Shown: positions 8,812 to 17,541, counted from the first letter of the stretch. The stretch is DNA of 52,167 nucleotides from Mesobacillus campisalis (GCF_000986785.1 NZ_LAYY01000031.1:1-52167); one strand, 5' to 3'. Translations and numbers: made by a program. The notes: a model not told the origin generated them from the sequence alone.

Positions 8812-8841
8812 ATTGTATTATAACAGCGATGGCGGTGTCAA
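8812..8841 (-). promoter_or_regulatory. Sigma-A-like promoter of yhfH
   Basis: On the minus strand a consensus -35 (TTGACA, 8841-8836) is followed after 18 bp by TACAAT (8817-8812). A perfect TATAAT also occurs but only 13 bp from the -35. The start of yhfH lies about 54 bp further on. Confidence 0.6.
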
Positions 8842-8929
8842 CCATTGTTTTATAACAAACTTAATTAAATGAAAAGATGGGCAAAATGGAGTATAGTGAA
8901 TGTGGAAAATGAACTAGGGAGGAATGGAC

Positions 8930-9664
8930 ATGAAGCTGACGGTGATCGGCTGCTGGGGAGGCTACCCGAAGAGGAATGAAGCAAGTTCAGGTTATCTTTT
9001 GGAGCACGAAGGATTCAATTTGCTTATAGATTGCGGCAGCGGGGTGCTTTCAAAGCTGCAGAATTTTATACAGCCGGAACAGATTGATGCGGTGGTGCTG
9101 TCGCACTATCATCCGGACCACAATGCAGATATCGGGGTTCTTTACCATGCAAGGCTGATCCAAGGCTTCCTTGGTACGAAGCCTCCGGAATTGCCTATTT
9201 ACGGACACAGCCTCGACCAGAAAGAATTCGCCAAACTTACATATAAAAAAACGATCAGGGGAGTTGCTTACCATCCGGAGCAAATCCTTGAGGCAGGACC
9301 TTTTAAGATCAGTTTCCTCCGGACTGTTCATGCGGTCCCTTGCTTTGCAATGCGGATTGAGGCAGGGGGAAAGGTATTGGTTTATACCGCCGATACTTCC
9401 TATAAAGAAGAATTCATTCCATTTGCGGAAAATGCCGACCTGCTTTTATGCGAATGCAATTTCTATGGGAATCAAAATGGCAAGGGTGCAGGCCATATGA
9501 ACAGCTTTGATGCCGGCAGCCTTGCAGCAGCAGCCCAGGTAAAACAGCTAGTGCTGACACACCTGCCCCATTATGGAAGGCTTCAGCAGCTTGCGGAGGA
9601 AGCCGCTGAAAAATATAGTGGGGAAGTCCGCCTCGCAGAGGAAGGCCTCTCGATACCCCTATAA
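8930..9664 (+). CDS. yhfI: Metallo-beta-lactamase-fold hydrolase, YhfI-like
   Basis: The 244-residue protein is a metallo-beta-lactamase-fold hydrolase. It carries the metal-binding motif SHYHPDHNADIG (HxHxDH) near residue 65, a second histidine in FLRTVHAVPCFAMRI, the bridging aspartate in YTADTSY, and a final histidine in LTHLPHYG. The sequence resembles the tRNase Z/phosphodiesterase branch of the fold; the substrate is unknown. Two ATGs lie close together; the one at 8930 is 7 nt after GGGAGG and gives MKLTVIGCWGG, matching the family start, so it was preferred over 8924. lplJ follows in the same direction after 44 bp. Confidence 0.85.
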   Translation: MKLTVIGCWGGYPKRNEASSGYLLEHEGFNLLIDCGSGVLSKLQNFIQPEQIDAVVLSHYHPDHNADIGVLYHARLIQGFLGTKPPELPIYGHSLDQKEFAKLTYKKTIRGVAYHPEQILEAGPFKISFLRTVHAVPCFAMRIEAGGKVLVYTADTSYKEEFIPFAENADLLLCECNFYGNQNGKGAGHMNSFDAGSLAAAAQVKQLVLTHLPHYGRLQQLAEEAAEKYSGEVRLAEEGLSIPL

Positions 9665-9708
9665 AATATGCTGTTCAAAAACACTGCTTTTAAGAAAGGA
9701 GACACATG

Positions 9709-10698
9709 ATGTTATTTATCGATAATAAGGGCATTACCGACCCGCGAATAAACCTGGCGATTGAGGAATATGCCGTTAAGAACCTTGATATTAATGAAAC
9801 CTATCTATTGTTTTATATCAATGAGCCCTCGATCATCATCGGCAAGAACCAAAATACAATAGAAGAAATTAATACAGAGTATGTCGAGAAAAACGGGATT
9901 CACGTAGTGAGACGGCTGTCAGGAGGAGGTGCCGTCTATCATGATCTCGGAAACCTGAACTTCAGTTTTATCACGAAGGATGACGGAGAAAGCTTTCACA
10001 ACTTTAGAAAGTTCACCGAACCTGTCGTGGAAGCTTTGAAAAAAATTGGCGTCAATGCCGAGCTGAGCGGACGGAACGATCTTCTGGCTGAAGGAAGAAA
10101 GATATCAGGAAACGCACAGTTTTCAACGAAAGGAAGAATGTTCAGCCATGGTACTTTAATGTTCGATTCTGAAATCGACAATGTTGTATCAGCTCTGAAT
10201 GTGAAAAAAGACAAGATTGAGTCCAAAGGAATTAAATCTGTCCGCAGCCGTGTTGCCAACATATCCGAGTTTTTGGCTGAAGACATGACGATAGAAGAGT
10301 TCAGAAGCCTGTTGCTGAAATATATTTTCGCTGGTGCTGATGTAGTTCCGGAATACATTTTGACACCAAAAGACTGGGAGGAAATAGAAAAACTCTCGAA
10401 GGAGAGGTACCAAAATTGGGATTGGAACTATGGCAGGTCGCCAAAGTTTAATTTGCAGCATTCCCACCGCTTTCCGGCTGGGCAGATTGATGCCCGATTC
10501 GAAGTCAATAAAGGCATCATTGCCAATTGCAAGATTTATGGTGACTTTTTCGGGGTTGGCGATGTCAAGGAGATTGAAGAACTGCTTACAGGAGTCAAAT
10601 ATGAAAAATCCAGTTTGGAGGCAGCTTTGGCAGATGTCAGGACCGAACATTATTTCGGGAATATTTCCAAGGAAGATTTTATCAAACTAATCTATTAG
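9709..10698 (+). CDS. lplJ: Lipoate-protein ligase LplJ
   Basis: LplJ activates free lipoate with ATP and attaches it to the lipoyl domains of 2-oxoacid dehydrogenases and GcvH. The 329-residue product is the B. subtilis LplJ length. Diagnostic segments are PSIIIGKNQNTIEEIN, the lipoyl-AMP loop VVRRLSGGGAVYHDLGNLNF and GRKISGNAQ with the conserved lysine, followed by the C-terminal accessory domain. Two adjacent ATGs follow AAAGGAG; the second, at 9709, has better spacing and gives MLFIDN. A terminator follows immediately. Confidence 0.95.
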   Translation: MLFIDNKGITDPRINLAIEEYAVKNLDINETYLLFYINEPSIIIGKNQNTIEEINTEYVEKNGIHVVRRLSGGGAVYHDLGNLNFSFITKDDGESFHNFRKFTEPVVEALKKIGVNAELSGRNDLLAEGRKISGNAQFSTKGRMFSHGTLMFDSEIDNVVSALNVKKDKIESKGIKSVRSRVANISEFLAEDMTIEEFRSLLLKYIFAGADVVPEYILTPKDWEEIEKLSKERYQNWDWNYGRSPKFNLQHSHRFPAGQIDARFEVNKGIIANCKIYGDFFGVGDVKEIEELLTGVKYEKSSLEAALADVRTEHYFGNISKEDFIKLIY

Positions 10699-10705
10699 TA
10701 CAAAA

Positions 10706-10740
10706 ACACGGTGCCAAGCCTGGTGCCGTGTGTTTATTTT
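10706..10740 (+). terminator. Intrinsic terminator after lplJ
   Basis: ACACGG pairs with CCGTGT, continued inward by TGCCA/TGGTG with two G-T wobbles around an AGCC loop, then GTTTATTTTT. Confidence 0.85.
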
Positions 10741-10764
10741 TATGAGCAAAGCCCGATATTTCTC

Positions 10765-10793
10765 TTGAATGCATAAACTTCTTTCAATATAAT
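10765..10793 (+). promoter_or_regulatory. Sigma-A-like promoter of yhfL
   Basis: TTGAAT (10765-10770), 17 bp, TATAAT (10788-10793). The spacing is ideal and the -10 is perfect. It lies about 60 bp before the yhfL start. No convincing FadR-type operator was found next to it. Confidence 0.7.
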
Positions 10794-10851
10794 ATATTTA
10801 TAAAATTTTTAAAATATGGTGAATATTTCACCAGAAAAGGGGGATGGAGAA

Positions 10852-12405
10852 TTGAATATTACTTCACGATTGCATGAAACAGCGTTAGAGCTTGGGGAAA
10901 AACCTGCCTATCACTTTATGGGGCAGACAAGTACATATGCGGAACTGGATGCAGCCGTCTCAAAATTCGCATCGGGACTAGTGCAGCTGGGAATAAGAAA
11001 AGGGGATCATATTGCCCTGCTTTTGGGGAACTCGCCTCATTTTGTCATCAGCTTATATGGTGCGTTAAGGCTGGGAGCTACAGTCATTCCGGTAAACCCA
11101 ATCTATACGGCAGACGAAATTGGCTATATTCTTCATAACGGAGATGTCAAAGCAGTGGTCGGGCTTGATTTGATGGTGCCGCTGGCTGAGAAAATGTATG
11201 AAAAACTGCCGAATATTGCACACTATATCATTTGTGAGTCCGGGCAGCCTGAAGTGGATCAAGATGGCTCAAATCTTTCATTACGATCAAAAATGAAATC
11301 GTTTACAAGTGTACTTGCTTCCGGTGAGGCCAGTTTCAAAGGGCCGGAGCTGGATAAGGACGATACAGCCGTCATCCTTTATACGTCCGGAACGACGGGC
11401 AAGCCAAAGGGAGCAATGCTTACGCATGGAAATCTTTACAGCAACGCGATAGATGTAAGCGATTACTTGCGGATTGCGAAGGAGGACCGTGTCATTACGA
11501 CATTGCCGATGTTCCATGTATTCTGCCTGACTGTTGCCCTCAATGCTCCATTGATGAATGGCGGAACACTCCTGATTGTGCCAAGGTTTTCACCAGGGGA
11601 GATTTTCCAGATAGCCAGGGACTTTCAGGCCACTGTATTTGCCGGTGTGCCAACCATGTATAACTTCCTTCTGCAGTATCCTGAAGGAAGGGCAGAAGAC
11701 CTTCAATCCCTGCGCCTGTGCATATCAGGAGGAGCTTCCATGCCTGTTGCGCTTTTGGAGAACTTTGAAAGGAAATTCAATGTCAGGGTTTCGGAGGGGT
11801 ATGGATTGTCCGAGGCCTCCCCGGTTACATGCTTCAACCCGCTGGACCGTCCGCGCAAGGCTGGCTCGATTGGCATGTCGATTGTCAATGTGAAAAATAA
11901 AGTGGTCAATGAATTAGGAGAGGAAGTTCCGGCGGACCAGGTGGGAGAACTGATTGTAAAAGGTCCAAATGTAATGAAAGGCTATTATAAAATGCCTGAA
12001 GAAACAGCCGCTGCCATTAAGAATGGCTGGCTTTATACAGGGGACCTTGCGAGAGTGGACGAAGAAGGTTACTTCTATATTGTCGACCGCAAAAAGGACC
12101 TTGTCCTGGTTGGCGGCTATAATGTGTACCCTCGTGAGGTGGAAGAAGTACTTTACAGCCACGAAGATATCGTTGAGGTCGCTGTAGTCGGTGTCCCTGA
12201 CCCCAACTTCGGAGAAGCTGTACGCGCTTTCGTCGTCAGCAAAAAACCCGAATTGCGTGAGGAAGAATTGATCGAATTCTGCAAGGAACACCTGGCAAAA
12301 TATAAAGTTCCAAGCTCGATAGACTTCCTTGAAGAGCTACCTAAAAATACAACAGGGAAAATCCTGCGACGTTCCCTCAAAGACCAGTTATTGCAAACCA
12401 AATAA
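10852..12405 (+). CDS. yhfL: Long-chain fatty acid-CoA ligase, YhfL-like
   Basis: This ANL-superfamily enzyme adenylates a fatty acid and transfers it to CoA. The 517-residue product shows the ATP-binding loop [16 protein letters not shown], the acyl-pocket/adenylate motif [20 protein letters not shown], the hinge [16 protein letters not shown] and the catalytic lysine region [11 protein letters not shown] at the C-terminus. The TTG at 10852 follows GGGGGATGGAGAA and gives [13 protein letters not shown], resembling B. subtilis YhfL; an upstream in-frame ATG at 10816 has no ribosome site. It lies after lplJ as in B. subtilis (with yhfK absent between them). Confidence 0.88.
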   Translation: MNITSRLHETALELGEKPAYHFMGQTSTYAELDAAVSKFASGLVQLGIRKGDHIALLLGNSPHFVISLYGALRLGATVIPVNPIYTADEIGYILHNGDVKAVVGLDLMVPLAEKMYEKLPNIAHYIICESGQPEVDQDGSNLSLRSKMKSFTSVLASGEASFKGPELDKDDTAVILYTSGTTGKPKGAMLTHGNLYSNAIDVSDYLRIAKEDRVITTLPMFHVFCLTVALNAPLMNGGTLLIVPRFSPGEIFQIARDFQATVFAGVPTMYNFLLQYPEGRAEDLQSLRLCISGGASMPVALLENFERKFNVRVSEGYGLSEASPVTCFNPLDRPRKAGSIGMSIVNVKNKVVNELGEEVPADQVGELIVKGPNVMKGYYKMPEETAAAIKNGWLYTGDLARVDEEGYFYIVDRKKDLVLVGGYNVYPREVEEVLYSHEDIVEVAVVGVPDPNFGEAVRAFVVSKKPELREEELIEFCKEHLAKYKVPSSIDFLEELPKNTTGKILRRSLKDQLLQTK

Positions 12406-12415
12406 TGTAATCTGG

Positions 12416-12466
12416 AGCCCTGAAGAAGGATGCTTGAATCACATCCTATATGCTGGGCTTTTTTTT
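12416..12466 (+). terminator. Terminator after yhfL
   Basis: AGCCC and GGGCT enclose a second stem AGGATG/CATCCT; the outer stem is followed by eight T residues. Confidence 0.75.
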
Positions 12467-12549
12467 GTAAAGAAACGCAAGGGAATCTTTTCATCTGCCA
12501 GGCATTTACAGGACGAGTTCCAATTTTCTAAAAATTAATGAAAATTCAC

Positions 12550-12579
12550 TTGATAACTAAATTGAAATAATATTATAAT
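12550..12579 (+). promoter_or_regulatory. Sigma-A-like promoter of the ABC transporter operon
   Basis: TTGATA (12550-12555), 18 bp, TATAAT (12574-12579), in an AT-rich stretch about 60 bp before the binding-protein start. The leader is too short to hold a T-box, and none was seen. Confidence 0.6.
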
Positions 12580-12639
12580 AGTTTAACAAATAAAAGCATA
12601 AAAGCGTTGAAGTAAAAGATAAATAGGGGGAAAAATACT

Positions 12640-13644
12640 ATGCTGAAAAAAATGAAAGTAATGGCGGCAGCAGGGATTGCGGGAGCCTTGTTGCTCGCAG
12701 GCTGCGGCAGTGATGAGGCCGGAAGCAGCCAGGGAACGGAAGCTGAAAAGGAAGGCAGCAAAACCTTTAAAGTCGGGGTAACCCAAATCGCTGAACATCC
12801 ATCCCTTGATGCGGCATTCGAAGGGTTCAAGCAGGCATTGGAGGAAAAGGGTCTTGAAGTTGAATACGATGTCCAAAATGCGCAGGGAGATGCCAACAAC
12901 AACGCATCAATTGCCAATAACTTTGTCGGCGACAAGGTGGATTTGATCTTTGCGAACTCTACGCCAAGTGCCCTGAGCGCGCTTAACGCGACAAAAGATA
13001 TTCCAATCGTTTTTACATCCGTTACTGACCCGCTGGGGGCCGGCCTTGTAAAATCGATGGAAAACACTGAAGGAAATGTAACTGGTACAACCGATACCCA
13101 TCCGGAAGCAATTCCGAATACGGTGAAGTTTATGGATGAACAGTTTGAAGGCAGCAAAGTCGGCCTGATCTACAATTCCGGCGAGCAGAATTCGATAGCC
13201 CAGATCGACCTCGTAAAAAAGGCTGGAGAAGGTACTGACCTCAAATTTGTTGAAGCCACAGTTTCGACTACAGCCGAAGTAAAACAGGCAGCAGAATCCC
13301 TGGTCGGCAAGGTGGACATGATTTACATCATCACCGATAATACAGTCGTATCCGGCCTGGAATCCGTCATTATGGTCGCTAATGACAATGACCTCCCGCT
13401 GTTTGTTGGTGAATTGGATTCCGTGGCGAAAGGCGGGTTTGCCGCTTACGGTTTCGACTATAAGGATATCGGCTACGAAGCCGGACTCATGGCGGCCCAA
13501 ATCCTTGACGGCGAAAAAACGCCTTCCGAATTGCCGGTACAATATCCGCAGAACCTGAAGCTGGTTATTAATAAAAAGGCAGCTGAAGAAATGAACGTTG
13601 AAATAAAAAGCGAGTGGGACAGCCAGGCTGAATACCTTGAATAA
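12640..13644 (+). CDS. ABC transporter substrate-binding lipoprotein (TrpX type)
   Basis: The 334-residue product begins with a lipoprotein signal (MLKKMKVMAAAGIAGALLLAGC), with lipobox LLAGC and the modified cysteine at residue 22, followed by a Ser/Glu-rich linker. The mature part has the fold signature of the ABC substrate-binding family represented by PF04392 (for example VGVTQIAEHPSLDAAFEGF, IFANSTPSALSAL, FTSVTDPLGAGLV). Streptococcal TrpX, proposed to bind tryptophan, belongs to this group, but the ligand cannot be read from the sequence. The ATG follows AGGGGGAAAAATACT. It is the first gene of a three-gene operon with a permease and an ATPase; B. subtilis has no such operon at this position. 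Confidence 0.88.
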   Translation: MLKKMKVMAAAGIAGALLLAGCGSDEAGSSQGTEAEKEGSKTFKVGVTQIAEHPSLDAAFEGFKQALEEKGLEVEYDVQNAQGDANNNASIANNFVGDKVDLIFANSTPSALSALNATKDIPIVFTSVTDPLGAGLVKSMENTEGNVTGTTDTHPEAIPNTVKFMDEQFEGSKVGLIYNSGEQNSIAQIDLVKKAGEGTDLKFVEATVSTTAEVKQAAESLVGKVDMIYIITDNTVVSGLESVIMVANDNDLPLFVGELDSVAKGGFAAYGFDYKDIGYEAGLMAAQILDGEKTPSELPVQYPQNLKLVINKKAAEEMNVEIKSEWDSQAEYLE

Positions 13645-13656
13645 GTGATGATGACC

Positions 13657-13701
13657 TTCCCTGTCTGAATTCAGCCAGAAGTATCCCAACCGGACAGGGA
13701 A
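13657..13701 (+). other. Long-loop hairpin between binding-protein and permease genes
   Basis: TTCCCTGTC (13657-13665) is complementary to GACAGGGAA (13693-13701) across a 27-nt loop. Stems here are common in transporter operons, where they can stabilise the upstream message and keep binding protein in excess; that role is inference. Confidence 0.5.
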
Positions 13702-13728
13702 AGAAGCATCAAAGAAAGGAAGTTGATG

Positions 13729-14742
13729 ATGCCTACAGCTATTTTTGGGTCGCTTGAAGCTGGCGCCATTTACGCACTTATGGCTTTGGGAGTGTACCTG
13801 TCATTTAGGATCCTGGATTTTCCTGACCTGACCGTCGATGGAAGCTTTGTTACTGGCGGTGCGGTTGCAGCGATATTAATAGTAGGAGGAGCCAATCCGT
13901 TTCTTGCAACAGCAGCTGCCATCGTGGCGGGCTTCCTCGCAGGGTGCATTACGGGACTTTTGCATACGAAAGGGAAAATCAATCCCCTCTTGTCCGGAAT
14001 TCTTATGATGATTGCCTTATATTCAATCAACCTTCGAATCATGGGGAAATCCAATGTCCCGTTGCTTGCTGAGGAAACGGTGATGACGAAACTCTCGAAT
14101 TTCTGGAAGGGACTTGGAATTGACGAGGCTCTCTCTTCGATTGGTTTTATACCAAAGACCTGGGCCATCCTATTTTTCATGGTCCTGCTGGCCTTCGCTG
14201 TTAAGGCAGTAATGGACTGGTTCCTGAAGACAGAGTTTGGCCTTGCGATTAGGGCAACCGGGGATAACGAAACAATGGTGCGCAGCTTTTCGGTGGACAC
14301 CGATTTTTACAAAATTTTCGGTTTGGGTCTTTCAAATGCTCTTGTGGCTTTTTCCGGGGCATTGATTGCCCAGTACAACGGTTTCAGCGATGTAGGGATG
14401 GGCATCGGGATGATTGTAATCGGTCTGGCGTCCGTCATTATTGGCGAAGCTGTATTTGGGGCAAAAAATATCGTCAGAGCTACCGCAGCAGTAATTGGCG
14501 GTGCCATTCTCTACCGGATTATCGTTACTATGGCTTTAAGGGTCGAATTCCTTGAAACAGGCGATATGAAATTGATTACCGCATTGATTGTCGTGGGTGC
14601 ACTGGTCCTCCCAAAAGCCATCGACAGGCAAAAGGAAAAGCAGCGCAAGCGGAAACGCCTAAAAGCCATGCAGGAGCAAAACCTCAACAGTGAAACCGGC
14701 GGAAGGGGGCAGAACCTTGCTGCAGTTGAATCAGATTTATAA
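13729..14742 (+). CDS. ABC transporter permease (TrpY type)
   Basis: The 337-residue protein has about 8 hydrophobic segments and belongs to the branched-chain-amino-acid/ribose permease superfamily (BPD_transp_2 type). It includes the conserved FPDLTVDGSF near residue 30 and AIRATGDNETMVRSFSVD in the large cytoplasmic loop expected to contact the ATPase. The C-terminus is a charged tail (KEKQRKRKRLKAMQEQ). Of three clustered start candidates (13723 TTG, 13726 ATG, 13729 ATG) the last has the best spacing from AAAGGA. It overlaps the ATPase gene by 26 bp, indicating translational coupling. Confidence 0.87.
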   Translation: MPTAIFGSLEAGAIYALMALGVYLSFRILDFPDLTVDGSFVTGGAVAAILIVGGANPFLATAAAIVAGFLAGCITGLLHTKGKINPLLSGILMMIALYSINLRIMGKSNVPLLAEETVMTKLSNFWKGLGIDEALSSIGFIPKTWAILFFMVLLAFAVKAVMDWFLKTEFGLAIRATGDNETMVRSFSVDTDFYKIFGLGLSNALVAFSGALIAQYNGFSDVGMGIGMIVIGLASVIIGEAVFGAKNIVRATAAVIGGAILYRIIVTMALRVEFLETGDMKLITALIVVGALVLPKAIDRQKEKQRKRKRLKAMQEQNLNSETGGRGQNLAAVESDL

Positions 14743-15511
14743 AGTGTTTAACGAAGGAACAGCAGATGAAAAAGTGGCCATCAACCATGTAAACCTTCAG
14801 CTGGCTCCTGGAGACTTTGTTACCGTGATCGGAAGCAACGGTGCCGGGAAATCGACGCTGATGAGCGTCATATCTGGAAAGCTTTCTCCTGACGTTGGAA
14901 ATGTGCTGATCAACGGAAAGGAAGTTACCGAAATGGCTGAACATAAGCGGGCCGCTTATGTTGGCCGGGTATTCCAGGACCCGATGGCCGGCACCGCCCC
15001 GTCAATGACGATTGAGGAAAACCTTGCAATCGCCTATTCCCGGATGAAACCCCGAGGTCTGGGGTTGGGAGTCAACCGCAAGCGGCGCGAGTTTTTTAAG
15101 GAAAAGCTTGAAAGCCTTCACCTTGGACTGGAAAATCGCCTAGAAGCAAAAGTGGGCTTGCTGTCAGGAGGGGAGAGGCAGGCACTGTCCCTCTTAATGG
15201 CAACTTTTACAGAGCCTAAAATCCTGTTGCTGGATGAGCATACGGCGGCCCTCGATCCATCAAGGGCAGAGCTGGTCACCCAGCTGACCAAGGAGATTGT
15301 CAGCCAGTACCAGCTGACAACCTTGATGGTCACCCATAATATGCAGCAGGCGCTTGAGCTGGGCAACAGGCTGATCATGATGGACCAGGGCCAGATTATA
15401 TTTGAAGCACAGCCAAAAGAGAAAAAAGTATTGACGGTTGATAAGCTCCTGAACGAATTCCAGCGGATTCGCGGGGAGAAGATGAACAGCGACCGCGCTG
15501 TACTGATTTAG
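14717..15511 (+). CDS. ABC transporter ATP-binding protein (TrpZ type)
   Basis: The 264-residue ATPase carries Walker A GSNGAGKST near residue 42, the Q-loop in VFQDPMAG, signature LSGGERQALSL, Walker B ILLLDEHTAALDP and the H-loop in MVTHNMQQAL. A GTG at 14690 opens the frame, but the TTG at 14717 lies 7 nt after GGAAGGGGG and gives MLQLNQIYKVF, a typical start for the family. It completes a canonical binding-protein, permease, ATPase set. A terminator follows within 5 bp of the stop codon. Confidence 0.9.
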   Translation: MLQLNQIYKVFNEGTADEKVAINHVNLQLAPGDFVTVIGSNGAGKSTLMSVISGKLSPDVGNVLINGKEVTEMAEHKRAAYVGRVFQDPMAGTAPSMTIEENLAIAYSRMKPRGLGLGVNRKRREFFKEKLESLHLGLENRLEAKVGLLSGGERQALSLLMATFTEPKILLLDEHTAALDPSRAELVTQLTKEIVSQYQLTTLMVTHNMQQALELGNRLIMMDQGQIIFEAQPKEKKVLTVDKLLNEFQRIRGEKMNSDRAVLI

Positions 15512-15515
15512 AGAC

Positions 15516-15544
15516 AAAGGCACATGGTGATCCATGTGCTTTTC
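15516..15544 (+). terminator. Intrinsic terminator after the ABC operon
   Basis: GCACATGG-TGAT-CCATGTGC is followed by TTTTCC; ACAAAGG/CCTTTGT can extend the stem. The repeat array begins about 45 bp later, so array 2 lies outside this transcript unless there is read-through. Confidence 0.85.
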
Positions 15545-15587
15545 CTTTGTGAAAAAAGGGGCTTTTTAGGAGAGGGTGGATTGGAAA

Positions 15588-16331
15588 CACTGAGAGGTCG
15601 TGTCACGTGTCAGTGCCCGAAAAAAGAGTCACTGACAGGTCGTGTCAGTACCCGAAATCGGCAGAGTGGGAGAAAAAGAGGCACTGAGAGGTCGTGTCAG
15701 TGCCCGAAATTGGTCGGAGGGGAGAAAAAGAGGCACTGACAGGTCGTGTCAGTACCCGAAATCGGCAGAGTGGGAGAAAAAGAGTCACTGACAGGTCGTG
15801 TCAGTACCCGGAATTGGTCGGAGGGGAGAAAAAGAGTCACTGACAGGTCGTGTCAGTACCCGAAATCGGCAGAGTGGGAGAAAAAGAGGCACTGAGAGGT
15901 CGTGTCAGTGCCCGAAATTGGTCGGAGGGGAGAAAAAGAGGCACTGACAGGTCGTGTCAGTACCCGAAATCGACAGAGTGGGAGAAAAAGAGTCACTGAC
16001 AGGTCGTGTCAGTACCCGGAATTGGTCGGAGGGAAGAAAAAGAGGCACTGACAGGTCGTGTCAGTACCCGAAATCGGCAGAGTGGGAGAAAAAGAGTCAC
16101 TGACAGGTCGTGTCAGTTCCCGGAATTGGTGTAGGAGGAGAAAAAGAGTCACTGAGAGGCAGCCTCAGTACCCGAAATCGGCAGAATAGGAGAAAAAGAG
16201 TCACTGACAGGCATCCTCAGTACCCAAAATCGACAGAACAAAAGAAAAAGAGTCACTGACAGGCAGCCTCAGTACCCAAAATCGACAGAACAAAAGAAAA
16301 AGAGTCACTGACAAGCAGCACCCAAAATCCC
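15588..16331. repeat. 52-bp tandem repeat array 2 (about 15 units, A/B alternation)
   Basis: CACTGA marks unit starts at 15588 (short unit), then 15630, 15682, 15734, 15786, 15838, 15890, 15942, 15994, 16046, 16098, 16150, 16202, 16254 and 16306: thirteen consecutive intervals of exactly 52 bp. Each full unit has the hairpin ACTGACA-GGTCG-TGTCAGT, then CCC, a second short dyad (CCGAAATCGG), a purine tract and AAAAAGAG. Two linker types alternate: A contains ATCGGCAGAGTGGG, B contains ATTGGTCGGAGGGG, so the array is also a 104-bp repeat, and B variants suggest a 208-bp pattern. The last four units diverge in loop (GGCAGCC) and linker. No coding or ribosome signals were seen. Confidence 0.97.
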
Positions 16332-16359
16332 AAATTACCCGAAGAGGAGAAAACAGCCG

Positions 16360-16388
16360 TTCAAAAATATGGCAGAACTATGTATAAT
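16360..16388 (+). promoter_or_regulatory. Possible promoter of azlCD
   Basis: TTCAAA (16360-16365), 17 bp, TATAAT (16383-16388). The -10 is perfect and the -35 weak. It lies just after the end of array 2 and about 78 bp before azlC. Confidence 0.5.
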
Positions 16389-16465
16389 ATAGCTTAATTG
16401 TTCGTTTTATTAATATATTCATTACTAGAATGCTAACAAAATCAACACGAGGGGTGTGATTCCTT

Positions 16466-17194
16466 TTGGAAAATGTGATGGCCATCGGCCGGGTTTCAGA
16501 ATTTAAAAAGGGCCTGCAGGGGGGCATCAGTATTGCCATTGGGTATATGCCGATTGCGCTCACCTTTGGACTGATTGCCAAAACGACCGGTTTGACATTG
16601 GGCGAGACCCTTATGATGAGTTTGCTTGTGTTTGCCGGAGCGGCCCAATACATATCCCTTAGTCTTCTTGCCCAGGGAATAGGTATGGTTGAAATTGTCC
16701 TGACTACCTTTATCGTCAATATCCGTCACTTTTTAATGTCGGCCTCCCTGAATGAAAAGGCTGAAGATGATACGCCCGGGAAAAGGATGTTGTATTCATT
16801 CGGCATTACGGATGAAACATTTTCGGTTGCCGCCACACAGCCGGGCACTGTTTCCACAGGATATATGTTTGGCTTGACCCTTATCTCCTACTCGAGCTGG
16901 GTGGTTTTTTCAGGCGTCGGGTTTTTAATTGGCGCGGGTTTGCCGAAGACACTGCAGGAAAGCATGTCCATTGCTCTTTACGCGATGTTTATCGGCCTGC
17001 TTGTTCCTTCCATGAAAAAAAGCATCAAGGTCGTTTATCTGGCTGCGCTTGCTGCCTCTTTTAATACGGTCTTTACACTAGCCGGATTGATGTCCACAGG
17101 ATGGGCCATCGTTTCAGCAACTCTCCTATCGGCCATCATTGTGGAAGCCGTCGAGGCGATGAAACCTGGAAAGAAGGTAGATGACCGTGAATAA
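16466..17194 (+). CDS. azlC: AzlC family branched-chain amino acid exporter subunit
   Basis: AzlC with AzlD forms a branched-chain amino acid exporter in the family defined by B. subtilis AzlCD and E. coli YgaZH. The 242-residue protein has the conserved N-terminal GLQGGISIAIGYMPIALTFG, then SLLVFAGAAQYISLSLLAQG, TTFIVNIRHFLMSASL and FGITDETFSVAA, all characteristic of AzlC, and about 7 hydrophobic spans. The TTG start lies after GAGGGGTGTGATT; a downstream in-frame ATG at 16478 is an alternative. It overlaps azlD by 14 bp. It lies immediately downstream of array 2. Confidence 0.9.
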   Translation: MENVMAIGRVSEFKKGLQGGISIAIGYMPIALTFGLIAKTTGLTLGETLMMSLLVFAGAAQYISLSLLAQGIGMVEIVLTTFIVNIRHFLMSASLNEKAEDDTPGKRMLYSFGITDETFSVAATQPGTVSTGYMFGLTLISYSSWVVFSGVGFLIGAGLPKTLQESMSIALYAMFIGLLVPSMKKSIKVVYLAALAASFNTVFTLAGLMSTGWAIVSATLLSAIIVEAVEAMKPGKKVDDRE

Positions 17195-17492
17195 GGAAAT
17201 TGTGCTGATGATTATTGGGATGGGACTGGTAACCTATATTCCCCGCATGCTGCCATTCATTATGTTCAGGGGGAAAGAGCTGCCGCCATTTATCCAGGGA
17301 ATCCTGAAAAATGTTCCCTATGCAACGCTTGGGGCGTTGATTTTTCCCGCAGTACTGTATATCCAGGAGGATATATGGTACGGTATTGTCGGTGCTGCCG
17401 CGGCATTTGCTGCCGCTTTTTTAGGGGCCAATGTGATTGTCGTGGTGATTGGCTCCATTGCCGTCCTTAGCGTCTACTCGTTTTTCTTCTAG
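17181..17492 (+). CDS. azlD: AzlD domain-containing small membrane partner of AzlC
   Basis: The 103-residue protein has four hydrophobic segments and the AzlD-typical YIPRMLPFIMFRGKELPPFI, followed by a segment with YATLGALIFPAVL. It is the usual small partner of AzlC. Translation is probably coupled, since its ATG lies within the end of azlC. A terminator follows. Confidence 0.9.
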   Translation: MTVNKEIVLMIIGMGLVTYIPRMLPFIMFRGKELPPFIQGILKNVPYATLGALIFPAVLYIQEDIWYGIVGAAAAFAAAFLGANVIVVVIGSIAVLSVYSFFF

Positions 17493-17505
17493 TAAATCCA
17501 AAATG

Positions 17506-17541
17506 AAAAGGCATCGGGAATTATATTCTTGATGCCTTTTT
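17506..17541 (+). terminator. Intrinsic terminator after azlD
   Basis: AAAAGGCATC pairs with GATGCCTTTT across a 15-nt loop, ending in a T-run. Confidence 0.85.

Noticed and set aside
8675-8872. 65-codon plus-strand frame
   Set aside because: It is antisense to the well-supported yhfH gene, has no ribosome site and overlaps the yhfH promoter.
12580-12639. T-box or other leader RNA before the TrpX-type gene
   Set aside because: The leader between the promoter and the start codon is only about 60 nt, with no room for a T-box and no terminator stem.
15588-16331. Possible CRISPR array
   Set aside because: There are no unique spacers: the linkers repeat in an A/B pattern, the whole 52-bp unit is repeated, and no cas genes are nearby. 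The same applies to the arrays at 6 and 25155.
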